This document shows positions 36,201 to 63,203 of a stretch of 64,000 nt of DNA, piece by piece. Under the pieces are notes generated by a model that saw only the letters and a list, made by a program, of their open reading frames with translations, searched no databases and had not been told where the DNA came from. The stretch covers positions 31,463,504-31,527,503 of the forward strand of contig OZ037765.1 of assembly GCA_964035545.1 (NCBI GenBank), given 5' to 3'. Every line of letters starts with the position of its first letter. The first letter of the stretch is position 1. Made by a program: the position numbers and the translations under genes. This DNA is from Bugula neritina. Taxonomy: Eukaryota; Bryozoa; Gymnolaemata; Cheilostomatida; Bugulidae.

Positions 36201-39200
36201 AATCAAAACAAATTGACACCAAAAATCTCAAATAAAAGCAAAATATACACAGTAATACTTATGGAAATAAAGGAATATTATTAGATTGAAACACACCTGA
36301 AGTCTGCCCAGTTTCACTCTCACACCAGTACAAGTAGCCCCAGCCTTGAGAAAAGACAAGAGGTCAATGAGGTCTCTTGCATTAGCCGACTGCACCATAG
36401 CCTCAGTAATCATAATCAGGTAGGTGGGGCGGCCTTCTAGCTTCCACATACAGGAGAGCATGTGGATATCTGACTATAAAGACCACAAACTCTCAACTTA
36501 CTCTTCCAATTTGGAACTCATGTGGTAAAATATATGAGCTACAGATATTGCCAACTATGTTCACATACTAACGAAGTATTTTCAACGTAAGTGTATTATA
36601 TAACTCAATATAGGACTTACTAAATACCACAGAAGTATGTTTCTATCAACATCCAACTCATACAGTAGTATACTACTAACTCACTATACTACTAACTCAT
36701 ACAGTAATGTATGTTAAAGGGAAGACAACTAATAACCTGAACTTTATTTATCACACTGTTGAGATCCTGGGAGATGTAGAAGTCATTTACTTCAAAGAGT
36801 AGAGGGTAGCAGATGATAGTCTGGCCACAAACTCTATAAAACTACAAAAACAACCAGAATCTGGAGACTCATACTCAATGTGAGCTTGTAGTTCAACCTG
36901 TAGTTCAACAAAAGAAATCAACAGTTCAATAATTACTGAACACAACCACAGTAATAACAACACACTCAACATTACTACTGATTCTGTGTATTTCTTTATA
37001 ATTTTCTCAAATCCCAAAATGGCCGCTTATGAACTCAACTGAAGATACAAACCAAGGAGGTGCCGAGCAGCCCGACGGGTCGTTCAGGTCTGCCGCAGAG
37101 TTCAAGGTCATAGTTCACCCCCATAAACTTGAGTGCAGCCTTGAGCTGATTGGGAGACCAGATCTGAATAGGTTCGGTCTGGGTAGGTGTTTGAGAAGGT
37201 ACGCCGTGAGTGGCTAGCACCTGGTGCAGACGTAAACTCTCTGCTATGACAGCTATCTGTATCAGTCGGTCCTTAGAAGACGCCTTCAACACAACCAGAC
37301 CGTAAACAATGACAACCTAACAGGTGTGTAAGACTGGGGCTTGGTTACCAAGGGAAATTATTAGGAAAAATTTTGCATCATTTGATTTGCAATAAAACTT
37401 TCGCCAGAATAAATGGAGTCGATTAAACTAAAATTTAGAAAATGCAATACAGAATAAATTTGGCAGGACTTTTACATAAAACATTAAAAAAATGAGTTTC
37501 AACCAAAGAATAAAGTATTTTAATCTACCATCCAACTGCGTATACACTTTACTCTTGACTCTTGAGGTATGTAGCTATACTTGTAAGAAGTAAAAGGAAA
37601 TTGTCAGGTTATAAAGAGATGAAGGCACCTACAACAGAAGGTTTGTAGGATTTACCTCAAAGTTGATGTAGCGATGGCTGAGCCGAGGTCTTTCAGATGC
37701 AGAGAGGTGCCTTTTGATTGGGTCGAGTTCGTTGACTGGTACAAGATTGTCCACTATATACATATATATATACACTATACAGTACATACACTATACACAG
37801 TACATACACTATACACAGTATATACACTATACAGTACATACACTATACACAGTATATACACACTATACAGTATAGAGAGTATATACAATATATACAATAA
37901 TTATAGAGTTTATAAACTATACAGTATATAAACTGTATAGTATTATATACACTATACAGGATGTACACTATACAGTATATACACAGTATATACACAGTAT
38001 GTACACAGTATATACACAGTATATACACTATACAGTACATACACAGTACATACACAGTATATCAACTTACTTAGCAGCCTTGTAACGACGTACAGGGATT
38101 GCCCCCACAAGAAATATTTATCGTCCTGTCCCTCAGTAGTGGCTACACGTTGTCCTTGACCCCTGGTCTTCCCCGAGTGATGATAGGGTACGTAGTAGTA
38201 AGCCGGTACTACCACACCTACTAGGCATTGAGATAGCAGGTATATACGTACTCTACCTTGATGTCATATTATATATCATGTTCAATAAAGCATTAATCTA
38301 TTTCACAATATAAGGGAGTATAGATGACATAGAGGCATTATTGAAGAAGCGTGTAACCTTAAAATACGCTATGCAATTAGATTCAGTGAATATTCAGCTT
38401 TCTAAGGATATACAAACTGTGTGGAGTTAAGGAGAGATGAAATAACTCCCACCTTGTGATGTCATGTGCAACACCAGCTCCATATCTGCCCAGAGTTCAT
38501 TAGCTTGATTGAGGTCACCTCTGAATATACCTGAAATACAACAGAATAGGTAAATAAACCCAACACAGTATCTTCCAATAACAGGAATACGAATCAGACT
38601 TTGCAATTAGCTTTACAAGAGTAAGTGAAGAACTGTATTCGGTATTAGACTTGAAAACTTCTTCAAAAGGTATCCTAGTTTAGGTGACAGCATAGTTTAG
38701 GTGACAGCATAGTTTAGGTCACAGCATAGTTTAGGTCACATGTCACCATAAGATAATGTAAAAACCAACTTGCTCTAAACTACACAATTATGGCTAACCT
38801 GGGCATAAGAAAAGGGCAAACTTAACATAGCTAGGTGTTGAAATGCTGTAGAGGTTTTTCTTCAACTTGACTTTTAACCAATAAGAAAACATTGTGAAAG
38901 TAGCATATAAAATTATACATATACTTATATATTGAGAATATACTTATATATAAGATATACTTATATATAAATTATACTTATATATAGAATATAGAATATA
39001 TTTATATATAGGATATACTTATATAAAGAAGATATACTTACAGTCGATGATTTGAAAGAAAGTGAGGAAAGGCCACTCACACTCCAGCCCCTCAAACATC
39101 TAAAAATAGAACATGGCAGCTAAATACCGTCTCACAACTTTTATACAGGATGTAGATGGCAGCATTGACAAGGATAAACAAACAATAGGTATACAAGATG

Positions 39201-41852
39201 CTGCCTGTACCACCCTACCTGGAGGTTAGCTGACTCCTGGTAGAACTGAGCATTCTTATCCTCCAGCACTGTACCATAACCATCTCTGAGGTAGCGTTTG
39301 AACCCGTAACGACCCTTCAGGCTCTGAACTATAGTAAGGAGTGTCTGCTTCTTCAGATGGGCATCATGGGTGGCGAAAAATGGCCATGAGAGAACCGGCA
39401 GTAAGGCGGCATCAGTTGGCTGTGAACAGGTGTGATGTCATAGTATACATGTGTGATGTCATAGTACACAGGTGTGATGTCATAGTATACAGGTGTGATG
39501 TCATAGTATACAGGTGTGATGTCATAGTATACAGGTGTGATGTCATAGTACACAAGTGTGATGTCATTGAACACAAATATGATGTCATAGCATACAGGTG
39601 TGATGTCAGAGTATACATATGTGATGTCATAGTATACAGGTGTGATGTCATGGTACACAAGTGTGATGTCATAGTATACAAGTGTGATGTCATCGTATAC
39701 ACACCTTAGAACTAGACTCTCTAGGAAGCAGCTGCTCAAACACGGCTTTATTTCTTATATGTGCATCAATGTCAATATAAACCACAGTCCAGGAGGCTCC
39801 ATGTTCTCCAAACAAATTGAAACCATTAACAGCTTCCATGGCTGCTTTGGCCATCCCAACGTTGCTAAAATTACAGCTTGGAATAGTCAATGAGAGGCTT
39901 AGACAGATCTCTATGTCATTATATCAACAAGGTAGAAGATTAACTACACAACATCATAAAATAATCTTTGAAAAACCTAAAAGTATTTTTAACGATTGCT
40001 TCACTGAACACAAAATAAATGTTTTTTTCTAAAAATTGCAAAAATTTCTGAAACTTGAAATTTCATATTTCTCACCTGGCATTTAACTCTGGAGTTCCTG
40101 TATTATACTTACTTCCTCTTTCCCACATTCCATAGTCAGCAATTCTGTAAGCTCTTTCAATACAGTAGATGAGATTCTGAACAAACTCTACCTCATCGCT
40201 TGTGTATATTATCTAAAACATGAATGAAACTCAACAAACCAAAAAAAGCTTAAAATAGTTCTGCAACATCACAACATCAATGACTTGTCAAAAAACATTT
40301 CGCTGTTAGTTACTTCTATCTTAGCAACAATAGTTTATCCACACTACAGCTCCAATTGTTCACTACTACTATTGAGTAGTACGTTTATTGTGTTATGTCA
40401 TAGCTATTTGATCTCAGACTGTTACAAACCATGTGTTCCGTATGTTGAAAACAAATTCGTGTGTTTAGACTCAAATAACTTTCATTGATTGTTGAGTGAC
40501 CAAGTTATTTGACTTCCGAAAATGGGCAGTACTAGTTATAATATATTAGTATCAAACCTGTATATATAAAATACTAAGTATTAAAGAAATTGACTAACTT
40601 CTATGACTAAACACTACAGACCCCGTACTAGCTATAGAACACTCAGTATCCAACCTGTAGACCGGATGATATCATCTGTACGAGGGAGAGGAGAAAGAGA
40701 CTAATACAGTCAAGTTGCAGATGAGGGTAGCCATCATCTTTCAATGCTTGTCCTGTCACAATGTCAAACTTAACATGTAAGGAATTTTCCGGAATCTGCT
40801 CGGCAAGGAATTTCTTCATCTACACAATAAGATATCTCCAGTATTGTGGAGATTAAAGGAGACTGGAGCTAACTTAGCTTTAGAGATATGCTAGTGTGCC
40901 TTTAAATTATTGAATCTGCTATTTAGACTCGAGAAAAATTTCCATTAAAAAAACTTACATCTATTTAGGGCAGCGGATTTTACTACAGATTATTATGATT
41001 TAGTAGTAAAAGTTATAAGCCTTTACATATTTTAGTCAAAGTTTTCTGCAGTAAAGGTAAATATATTTCATAATAGAAATATAATACCTTTGTAACAGCA
41101 CTTGGCTAGCCAATTATAACAAGTGTTAGAAAAACTAGATAGACATAACTGCTATAATCGGCTCTCAACAATAACCCAAGACTCTGTATTGCCGGTGCAC
41201 AATTTCAAGTTAACAAATAGCCCCAGTAACAAAAATAGCTTCTTGTTACAAAAGAAGATCGTACAAGCAGAAAAACTTCATACATAATGACATATCTAAA
41301 AAAACTGCTTGCTCATAGTCTGCTGCAGAATTTGCCATTGTGAAACACAGCAAAAGGCCTTGCATTGTATACGTGAGATATTAGATCTAAGGCTTAGTTT
41401 TCACGCATGTCAAGGTCACAATATGTATTGTGTTATTTTTCACAGCTTTTATTACTAAACCACACCTGAGGTATCTGAAACATCCAGCAACTAAGAACGC
41501 CTCTCATGGTTTTAACAGCAGTTTGACCGAGGAGGTAGGTGCGGCCATAGTCTGCGCAGTGCAGTCTCTTGTACGCCAGGTGGAGAGACCAAATGCTAAG
41601 TGCACAGTATATAGACACTCTGACATCACCGACTTTAGAGTTGTCTTCTCCATACACAGGAAACAGCCCAGTTGTTGGGCTCTGAAATCTGAGGACTGTC
41701 TGGGATACTAAAAATAGTATGTATCAGACTTTACTAAAAATGTGTAGTTCAGATATTTTAGCATTAAATATAATGATCATAAAGGCATTCTTACTAGTGT
41801 TGTAATATGTCAGAAGCTTTTCTTGTTTCTTTTCTGTGTCTGAAGCTGCCAT
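33276..41852 (-). CDS. PHKB: Phosphorylase b kinase regulatory subunit beta
   Basis: Nineteen exons, all phase-consistent, give 1057 residues (human about 1093): 41852-41795, 41707-41466, 40819-40655, 40212-40076, 39864-39705, 39419-39219, 39099-39042, 38530-38453, 38217-38071, 37753-37656, 37316-37053, 36841-36737, 36473-36297, 35845-35684, 35240-35050, 34889-34596, 34492-34358, 34090-33853, 33539-33276. The N-terminal GH15-like domain shows [34 protein letters not shown] and EPIQIWSP. The C-terminal part shows HLPQQPTL and VILERNPE. The protein ends in CSFM, a CaaX-type box matching the farnesylated C terminus known for this subunit. It regulates the kinase hexadecamer that activates glycogen phosphorylase. 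Length and C terminus favour beta over alpha. Confidence 0.97.
35403..35530 (-). mobile_element. SINE body and tail in a PHKB intron
   Basis: The minus strand carries GGCCATTGGTGATGTTAAG and the tail AGGGGTTTCTCACAGGGAT, both shared with the 514-724 element. The head is truncated or diverged. It lies in the intron between the exons at 35240 and 35684. Confidence 0.7.
37756..38062. repeat. Minisatellite filling a PHKB intron
   Basis: ACTATACACAGTACATAC-type units, about 14-28 bp and irregular, occupy nearly the whole intron 37754-38070. Only a few bases beside the acceptor and donor are non-repetitive. Confidence 0.9.
38682..38741. repeat. 17-bp tandem repeat
   Basis: Three to four copies of TTTAGGTGACAGCATAG lie in a PHKB intron. 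Confidence 0.8.
38915..39032. repeat. TATACTTATATATA minisatellite in a PHKB intron
   Basis: About five to six irregular units ending within about 10 bp of the donor (GT at 39041-39040 on the minus strand). Confidence 0.8.
39425..39704. repeat. 21-bp minisatellite that makes up a PHKB intron
   Basis: About 13 units of GTGTGATGTCATAGTATACAG run from the acceptor (exon starts at 39419) to the donor (exon ends at 39705). The 285-bp intron is essentially the array. Because 21 is divisible by three, long open frames arise on both strands and are spurious. Confidence 0.95.
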
Positions 41853-44405
41853 AATTGCCTGTTCAACTGAACTACAAAATGCACCAAGAGCTACAGCAAA
41901 CATAAAACATCATTTAAGAATAAAGATAATGTTAACAGCTGATCTGCTAACATTCAACACAATTGGAAGGGTGACAAAAAATATTTCAACAATATTTAGA
42001 CGTATTATAGGCACTGCATAATATTAATTAGCAACAAATATTTTGAGATGTTCTAGTAACCAGTTATTAGTTCAACGTCTTTATTTACAGCAAATTATTT
42101 AATGGACTAACAGTGGTCATGTGTTTAAAAACTCTAAAATAAATTCTACTGCATACAACTTTTTTGCCATCTAAGTTTATATTATACTTATAGTCTATAG
42201 AATATTATTATTAATAATAAATGTAGAGATGCTTTCAATCTCAAGCTGAAGCTTAAGATATGAATACTAATAGCTGCAAGTTGAAGTAGGACAAGTTTTG
42301 ATTTTCATAATGATAATAAGATTTTTATTTAGATATTTACTACTATTTGTTACTTGTTAGTTAAACTAACAAAATTAAATTGAAAATAAAAATATTTTAA
42401 TCTATCATCCAATCATATGTATAATGTATTAATACTAATGTACTTCACTATTAATATTAGTAATAGGAATCACTATTAGTATTACTATTAGTAAAAGTAA
42501 AGCCTAAATGGTTTACACTTACACTTACTATAGAGATACTCATAGTGATAGTCATACTCATAGTTATAGTATAAGTAAATCATCACCATGGCAATGTAAT
42601 TTTATAAAGAAATATCCTATCACCTTTATTTAGGCTTACCATGATCAATTTTTATTGCGTCTATATTTTCATTTTCCAAGTTTTTTAAAGGCTATTAATG
42701 TTATAATAATTAGTTATTACTATTAGTATTAATATTATAATTATTATTCAAGTTTGTAAATGTAATCAAAGTTTCTCATTTTGCGGATTATGACTTGAAA
42801 TATTTTAGCTCCTGCCTTATGGTATGTAGATCAAAATAAATTATTTTATTATTTAAATTTTTTTAATTTGTTTAATTTTATTAACATAATTTTTAATTTT
42901 ATTATAAAAGACTATTTAATTTGTGCAATATTTAATTTGGTAGTAAGTTTTGTAGATTTAGTTTATTGATTAAAAATTTTCCGCCCATGATTTAGCAGAC
43001 GATGATGGGAAGTCACAGGCGTTTCCTTTTTCTCTGTTCTCCGATCTTGTTCTCTTGTCAATCAATAAGTAAAAGATACAAGAAAATAGTGTACTTCTAA
43101 TTGCTTTAATTTTTGCGGCTGACGAAAGTATGTGGTTGTCCATTACTTGCTCTTTTAATTAGTGCATTATCAAAATTTATTGATCAATTTTAAATATTGA
43201 AAGTAAATTTAATTCTAAGACTGTAAGAGCAAGCCTAAGGCTAATGTCATTAATTTTAAATTTAATATTATCATTATGATTATGTTAATCTTAATAAAAT
43301 TAAATATAATACTATTGTTACTTATAATATTATTATCAAAGAATTATTATTTATAAATATATTTATACAATGATAGTATTAATTAGTTCAATTACTTGTT
43401 TAAGTATAACTAACTTTAACAGTAACTGTAAGTGTAGCACTAACACTAAGTCTAACGATGACACGGAGCTCAGAGTTGTTAGCAATATATACATAGTTAA
43501 TGTTATATTCATAATAATAAATTTAATACTAATCGTAACAATAAATTTAATAGTAATAGTAACACTAGTAGTAGTTCACTAGTTGTAAAAGTACAAACAA
43601 ATAAGCTATTTACTATACTTTTACTTGTAGCTTACCTGCGTAGTTAATATTAATAATAATATAGCAAAACTTCATAAGCAAAAATGTAGCACAGAAACCG
43701 AAAGTGTACACAAAAAAGTGCACCAAAAATAAAAATTAACACAATGATAAACACAAGGAGGAAAAACATTAAAGAAGAAAAAAATATAATTACTAATTAG
43801 TAAATATCCTAAACTGAATAATGAAATACTACTAATTTTACAATAAGTTTTACTAATGTACTATTAATAGTTGTACTACCATAATTGTTTTTAATCAAAT
43901 CCAAATGATTTTCTTTCTAATGAGTAATAGCATTTAATTTAATATTAAAATGATATTGAAAATATAAAGTTGATTAACAATTGCAAATTTTATTTTCTAA
44001 CTAAGCTTACTTTTAGGCAGTATAGCACTGATGGCAATAGCATATTGATATTAATTCTTAAACTATAGTACTATATAATTTCTTCATGATTGTAGTTCAA
44101 GAAAAAACATACTTTTAAAAAAATAAAGTTTGCATTATGTGTTGCCTATTGCTCAATCTGGAGAATTTTTTGGAGAATTTTGGTAATGGGTAAAGGATTA
44201 GACACTTTTGATATGTTAACATATACTATTTTATAGATGTGTACTATCCAGATCAATTATTATTATACTGGTTTTAGGTTTACTGTATTCAATATGGGCA
44301 TATTTTTTAAGTTTGTATATTAAAATAATTTGTTTATGTTGTTAAGTATTGTTAATAAGTTGCTATAAATTGTTTTACATAATGTGGTTTAATATTTGAA
44401 GAGAC
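41853..44405. other. Divergent intergenic region, PHKB and FBXO47
   Basis: About 2.5 kb, very AT-rich, with TAATA-type simple repeats at 42420-42490, 42700-42740 and 43280-43570. No coding exon or RNA gene is recognisable. It must hold both promoters. Confidence 0.5.
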
Positions 44406-47400
44406 ATGGATATTCTGCTTAAAGTGAATGTACGTAAAAGGCGTTCTCAGAGACTTGGCCATAAATGTCCACTGTCACCAAAGAAGGAATGCTTGCAGTC
44501 AACACTGTTAGGAAACTTTGCTTGGCTTCCCATTGAAATTATGCACACTTTGTTTTCGTATCTTAATGGTGGGTTTATTATGGTATAATTATTATTGTGT
44601 TATGTTTCTTAATCAAGTTTTTTGTGGACATGTGTTGCAAAGTTTTCTCTTGTTTTCAAACATTTTGAAAGCATACAGCATTGTGCTTTGTAGTGGTTGA
44701 TTTGAGTGTGCTAGCTTTGACATCAAAATACTTTTGTGAGTTCATCGAAGAATATAGATTTACAAAACGTGGAAAACAAAAGTTTCTGTTGGATCTTGAT
44801 GTTCACTCAATAGAAAGAACTGAGGGCTGGCCTACAGACACAATTCACTCATTCTTCAGATTAGGTGTGTGACATGTTAATGCTCATTACCAATGCTTCA
44901 TAGACAACTATATTTGTTTCTGCTTTTCTGTGATGTCAAAAGGTCTATCCTATCTATATGTATCTATGTCTATGAATGTATGATTTCATGTATAGATGAT
45001 CTGACTAATAATAGTGTTTTTTTAATGCTTAAAATTGTCTAAAATTTTGTGTGTTGTAGGATTGTATGCTAAAAGAACTTCATTCCTCAAATCTACTTCC
45101 AAAAGATTAAAGCATGTCAGCCAATACTTGAATGAAGTATGTACATGTTTTTTAGTATGGGCTGTGTGTTTAGTATAGGTTTAGTGTGCATTTAGTAATA
45201 ATGCCTTTAAACTGAAATATCAGTAAAATTAGTGTAAAAGAATAAACAGGTCAAACTAGTATCAAAATATAAATTCCAACAGAATTTAACAGACCAAGTA
45301 AATTGTTCTGTAGAAGCTGATATGCTCAGAGAAGTGTGGAGATGGTAGGAAGTGTATCAGCTTCTACTGTTATGGCACTTTTCTGCATACACTGATAGCA
45401 GGCTGGGATGATTTAGAGTGCCTTCGAGTCTTGGAATTTGTACAGCAAAATAGTCCAATCAACAGACACGTTACTAAAATACTAGCTACAAATTCAGGTA
45501 TGTTATTGCAGCTGCTTACATATGCATGCATAATGTAAAGTCCATCAGTAAATGTAAGAAATGCTACTGTCTGTCTATTATAACCTTCAAGTCATCAGCT
45601 AATGAACTCGCACAGTTGAATATGTAAATATATAACATATAGTATTCCTTTTAACTAGGATGGGTTTACTTGAAATGATTTTTATTATAGCATGAAGTTG
45701 CTTGAAAAACATGTTATGATTGTGGAACTGTGACTTGTTATTGCTGTGAATTATTTATGTTGTACGTATAAGGAAGATGACAGCAATATTGTATCAATTA
45801 TTTCATCATTTTTTTTAACTCTTATTATTCATTATTAATAAAATATGTAGAATAATTTTCAAAAAATAATGAGAGAGCCATGACCTAGTGGGGAAAGAAC
45901 TCATACACCTGATGCTAGGTTGGGGCTCAAAGTCTGACAAGACTAGTGATGATTTCAGAAAATACATTTAGTCACAGATTTCGCTGCTTTAAAAATTTAC
46001 TGGTTTTCACTAAAGTAGATACATTTATAGACACATTACAATGGGCTTATTGTTGGCTTAAATATAGACGTTAGTTGTTTATTTCAATGCATGAATTTCT
46101 ACGTTTCAAGTCCCTATTTCATATGAATTTTCAGCAGCAGAATCGATTTCTATTTTAATAGTTTACATGGCACTTTTACCATTTTTCTTTCAAAAAATTT
46201 AAACTTTTATGACAAAATTTTTAGTTACAATATTAAAAACTGCGCCCCTCAATAAATGAGAAAATCTGAAAATTATTATGTAACATTGCACCAGCTTTTG
46301 CAAAATAAAAACTTAAGTTCCCTTTTACTGCTTTGAATCCTTATTTCAACTCCTACTTTGGATAAATTTAATAAACTTCCTCCATGAATTAAAACTATAG
46401 GACATGGAAAGACATAGGCATTCAAGTTTCCTGCATTTTAAGCAATCATGAAATGTTACAAATATGTGTGACACAAATCTTGTGTAGGGCTTAAAGATAT
46501 CCCAAATGTGTTCTATCCAGCATTGCATGTATACATGCGTATATAATATATAGTATATATGTACTATTGCAAAACAACCTTACACATTAATTAGTAGAGG
46601 TAAGGGGGCCTTCAGCAATAGTACTGTACACATGTACATACATATGAATTCGTAAATACAATATTATGTTTATAAGCCTGTGTGCATGTGCTGCCCAACT
46701 ACGAAATAAGTGCATGCTTATGAATGTCTTATCATGTATTTTAGGCATATATCCTCATCTGGAGGTGTATGTCAGATGTTTCTACAGAAGAGCTTTCATA
46801 GATGTCCTTCGCAAGAAAGAGGATAAAGCTTTCTGGCTCAGCACCATACTTAAACCTTATCCAATGATACATCAAGCTAGACTCCTGCAAATATTGTTCT
46901 TGCCTAAAACCTCATGTACGCCTGTTAAACATTCACTCTTTATAGTCTGCTATTCTTTAACCATCAGTTTTAATAACTTGAATGATTTACTTACTGTGCT
47001 GCTATATATTGCTATAAAATGCAATGGTTTTTTTGTTTAGTCCAGAAATTTCAGCACCCAAGTTTTTTTACACACTATGTTATCATTACAGTTGGTGTGA
47101 ATTTCAATGCAGCCATATATGAAAGGTTCACAAATTCAGCACTTGCAGATCTAGGCAATGCCTTTCAGTTGCTCTTTGAGTACGCCAAATGGAGCGACGA
47201 TAACATCATCAGTGTATTTGACGAAACCATAGGTTTGTAACGATTTAGTGGTTGCGTATAGTGAATGTTTTATGTTAAGAGTTGTGTTCACATTTTGCTG
47301 TATGTATTGTTTTTTCCAAGTAGGTGCTCATATATCTGTATAACAAATACTTATTATTTTTTTTAAATGTGCATTTGATAAACAACTATTGGTTGCTTTC

Positions 47401-49068
47401 ATAACTTTAACTGTAATTCAGAAGTTTAAAAATTGCATACTTCAACTGAAATTATGCTGTGTTTTCACATTTGAGTTAAAAACAATAAAGAAGTCACAAG
47501 TGGCTTGGCTATGCTTGCTGTACTATACATTTTGTTGAAAACTATTACATTTACCAATTTAAAACATGCATGTATACCTTGAAGCAGCTTGTTACAGATG
47601 TGTTTCCAATAATACAATAACAATGCTCGTTTAGGTACACCAGCTTTGTGGAGTCCTCCCAACATCTCTGCTCTACTGCTCAACTGTAGCCCTATCATCA
47701 CTGAAAAAGTGCTCATCTCTAAGGCTATAAACAATCGCTTCTCTGAGATAGTCTGCATTTCACACCATCTTCTAGTGGTAAGAACTATATTAACTTGTCA
47801 TTTAATAGTATTCTGAACCCATTCACTTAGTGTATACAATATTTCATAGTAGCTGAGCTCTGCCAGCTCATTAGCTTTTACAATATATTTAAAATTGCAA
47901 ACCAGTATAATTACTACTCACAACTTTAATTTAAAAAGCATATAGTTAGATAAATTAAGTTTTTATGATTTTGGGTAGAATGTAATGTGTTAATAGAAGT
48001 AGCAGCTGTAAACTTAGTTGGTATATATGTATTAGTTTCATTTCTCCATAATTGCTAAAAGTGCGGTTATTGCTTTTTCACTCATGCAGTTGACTAATAA
48101 ATATTTGATGCAATGTGTAAATAGAAACACGTCCTTTCTTGTAATTTCAACAGGATCATCTAGTCATTCTTATTCCTATTGCTATAAGCATGGTTTGCGG
48201 AAAAGCCGACATACATAATCTCACTGCTACACAACTATTGAATATATACAATTTGGATTGCTGCAGGCTAGCATCAGGGCCACCCGCTCAATAAAACCAG
48301 CGTCAGACTGCATTTGGTCATTCATGGAGAAGTTGAACCCATCTGATAGGGTGTATTTGGCATCGCAACTCCTCCACAGTCTCAAAAATGCCCTGTTCGA
48401 CATGGTAGATATGGGTAAGCACCTTTAAATTCTGGCTTGCAGTTTTTTCCATGAATATTAATTTCTCTACAATAAGTGATTTTTGTAGCCATTATGTTTC
48501 ATTTTTATAGGATTATAAAAAGTGCTCTTCTGGAAGCTGGTTCATAATTTAAGCTGAACTATATTATGTTAATATATTATATTATATTTAAAATGTTGAA
48601 CACATATCTATAATATATTCAGCTATGTGTAAACTTTGTAAAAACTTTGGTTATAAAAATTAAGAAATAAAAATTACACGTTCTTCAACTCATTTATGAG
48701 ATGGTTTAACTATCCCTTATGCAACAAGCATTTACATGTGGTAACAGGGAGACAACTCTCAAGTGTCAGTCTGGCTTGTAAAAAACAGAGTAATCTGGGG
48801 TAACAGGGTATCAATCCACAATTGCATAGCTAGCCATGCGATGAGATAAAAAGAGTTTTACTATGCAGTATTATTTGATGAAGGTGTGGAACCCATCACA
48901 GAAGTAGAGGCAGCTTTGGAGGCCATCAGTCAATTCACGGAGAACATCCTCAACCTGGCTCTGGTTTCGCTCAAAGAAAACCGATTATCAAGCGGTCCTG
49001 GTATTCATGAAGTTAATAAGGACACTATCTCAAAGGAACCAGAATTTTCTCCAGCAGTTGAAGAATGA
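44406..49068 (+). CDS. FBXO47: F-box only protein 47
   Basis: Nine phase-consistent exons (44406-44568, 44694-44864, 45060-45136, 45314-45497, 46745-46915, 47041-47232, 47635-47777, 48267-48414, 48869-49068) give up to 482 residues (human 452). An F-box lies at about residues 36-70 (LLGNFAWLPIEIMHTLFSYL, then VVDLSVLAL). Family-specific blocks follow: FLHTLIAGWDDLECLRV and AFWLSTILKPYPMIHQARLL, the latter nearly identical to vertebrate FBXO47. F-box proteins are substrate adaptors of SCF ubiquitin ligases. FBXO47 and its worm homologue PROM-1 act in meiotic prophase. Two exons have tandem in-frame alternative acceptors (47041 or 47092; 48869 or 48884), so 460-482 residues are possible. Confidence 0.93.
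45869..45935 (+). mobile_element. Possible tRNA-like SINE head
   Basis: GAGCCATGACCTAGTGGGG followed about 35 bp later by TTGGGGCTCAAAGTC resembles a diverged A-box and B-box pair. It lies in the FBXO47 intron. Support is weak, and it may belong to a different family from the copy at 514. Confidence 0.25.
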
Positions 49069-49307
49069 GTTGACCACCATTTATTGATCTCTTTATGCCA
49101 ATTGATACTATTTTTACTCTCAGGTGATGTATAAAATGCATAGCCTCACAGAATTTGTTGACTTACAAGTTGTTTGTTGGTTTGTTATTTTTTATTCTTA
49201 GTAGCCTATTTGAGTGTTTTAAAACATTGATGGTGTTATATTATCGCTCAGGCATCGGTGCACAACAAATCATAACTAGCAGCAAGTATTAATTTTTAAG
49301 TAAAAGT

Positions 49308-49325
49308 TTTATTCAACAAAATAAA
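49308..49325. terminator. Facing polyadenylation signals of FBXO47 and STK38
   Basis: TTTATT at 49308-49313 reads AATAAA on the minus strand, and AATAAA at 49320-49325 is on the plus strand. The coding regions of the two convergent genes end only 687 bp apart, so use of either signal would place the two 3' UTRs in overlap. Confidence 0.45.
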
Positions 49326-49755
49326 TATTTAAACAACTTTAAAATTGCCTGGATATGCACAATATAATATGAACTTCTAGATTTGAAATATCTATCAGCA
49401 TTATATATAAGAAAATTAAAATCTTGGCAATCACACCAGAAAATTGTGACTGTGCAAATGAACAATAACGGGACTGCTAATTTATCAATATACAATATCT
49501 TGGTATTAGGATGAAGAAAAGGCGTGGGGATGACCGTGAGATTCCTTGAATAGTAAGGTTAATGCAGTAAATTCTAGTTGTCTAGCGAAGACATGTCTAA
49601 TAAAATGCAGCCTATGGATAAATGCAAGTCATGATTGGTGAGATAACTTTGAATAATTAGAATAAAGATTTTAATCGTAGCAGTCACGATAATTAAATTA
49701 AATAAAATATGGTTGCTTGGCTGACAAGGAGCTCAACCATTCAACAATCTCATCA

Positions 49756-63179
<13,424 letters not shown>

Positions 63180-63203
63180 TACAATCACCTTTGACGATGA
63201 CTT

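Noticed and set aside
39341-39739. Open frames of 96-128 codons rich in CDVIVY or YDITPV repeats
   Set aside because: They cover the 21-bp intronic minisatellite between two well-supported PHKB exons.
27727-41852. Possible link of DENND11 and PHKB as a functional cluster
   Set aside because: They are convergent, separately structured genes of unrelated pathways. Adjacency alone is not evidence.
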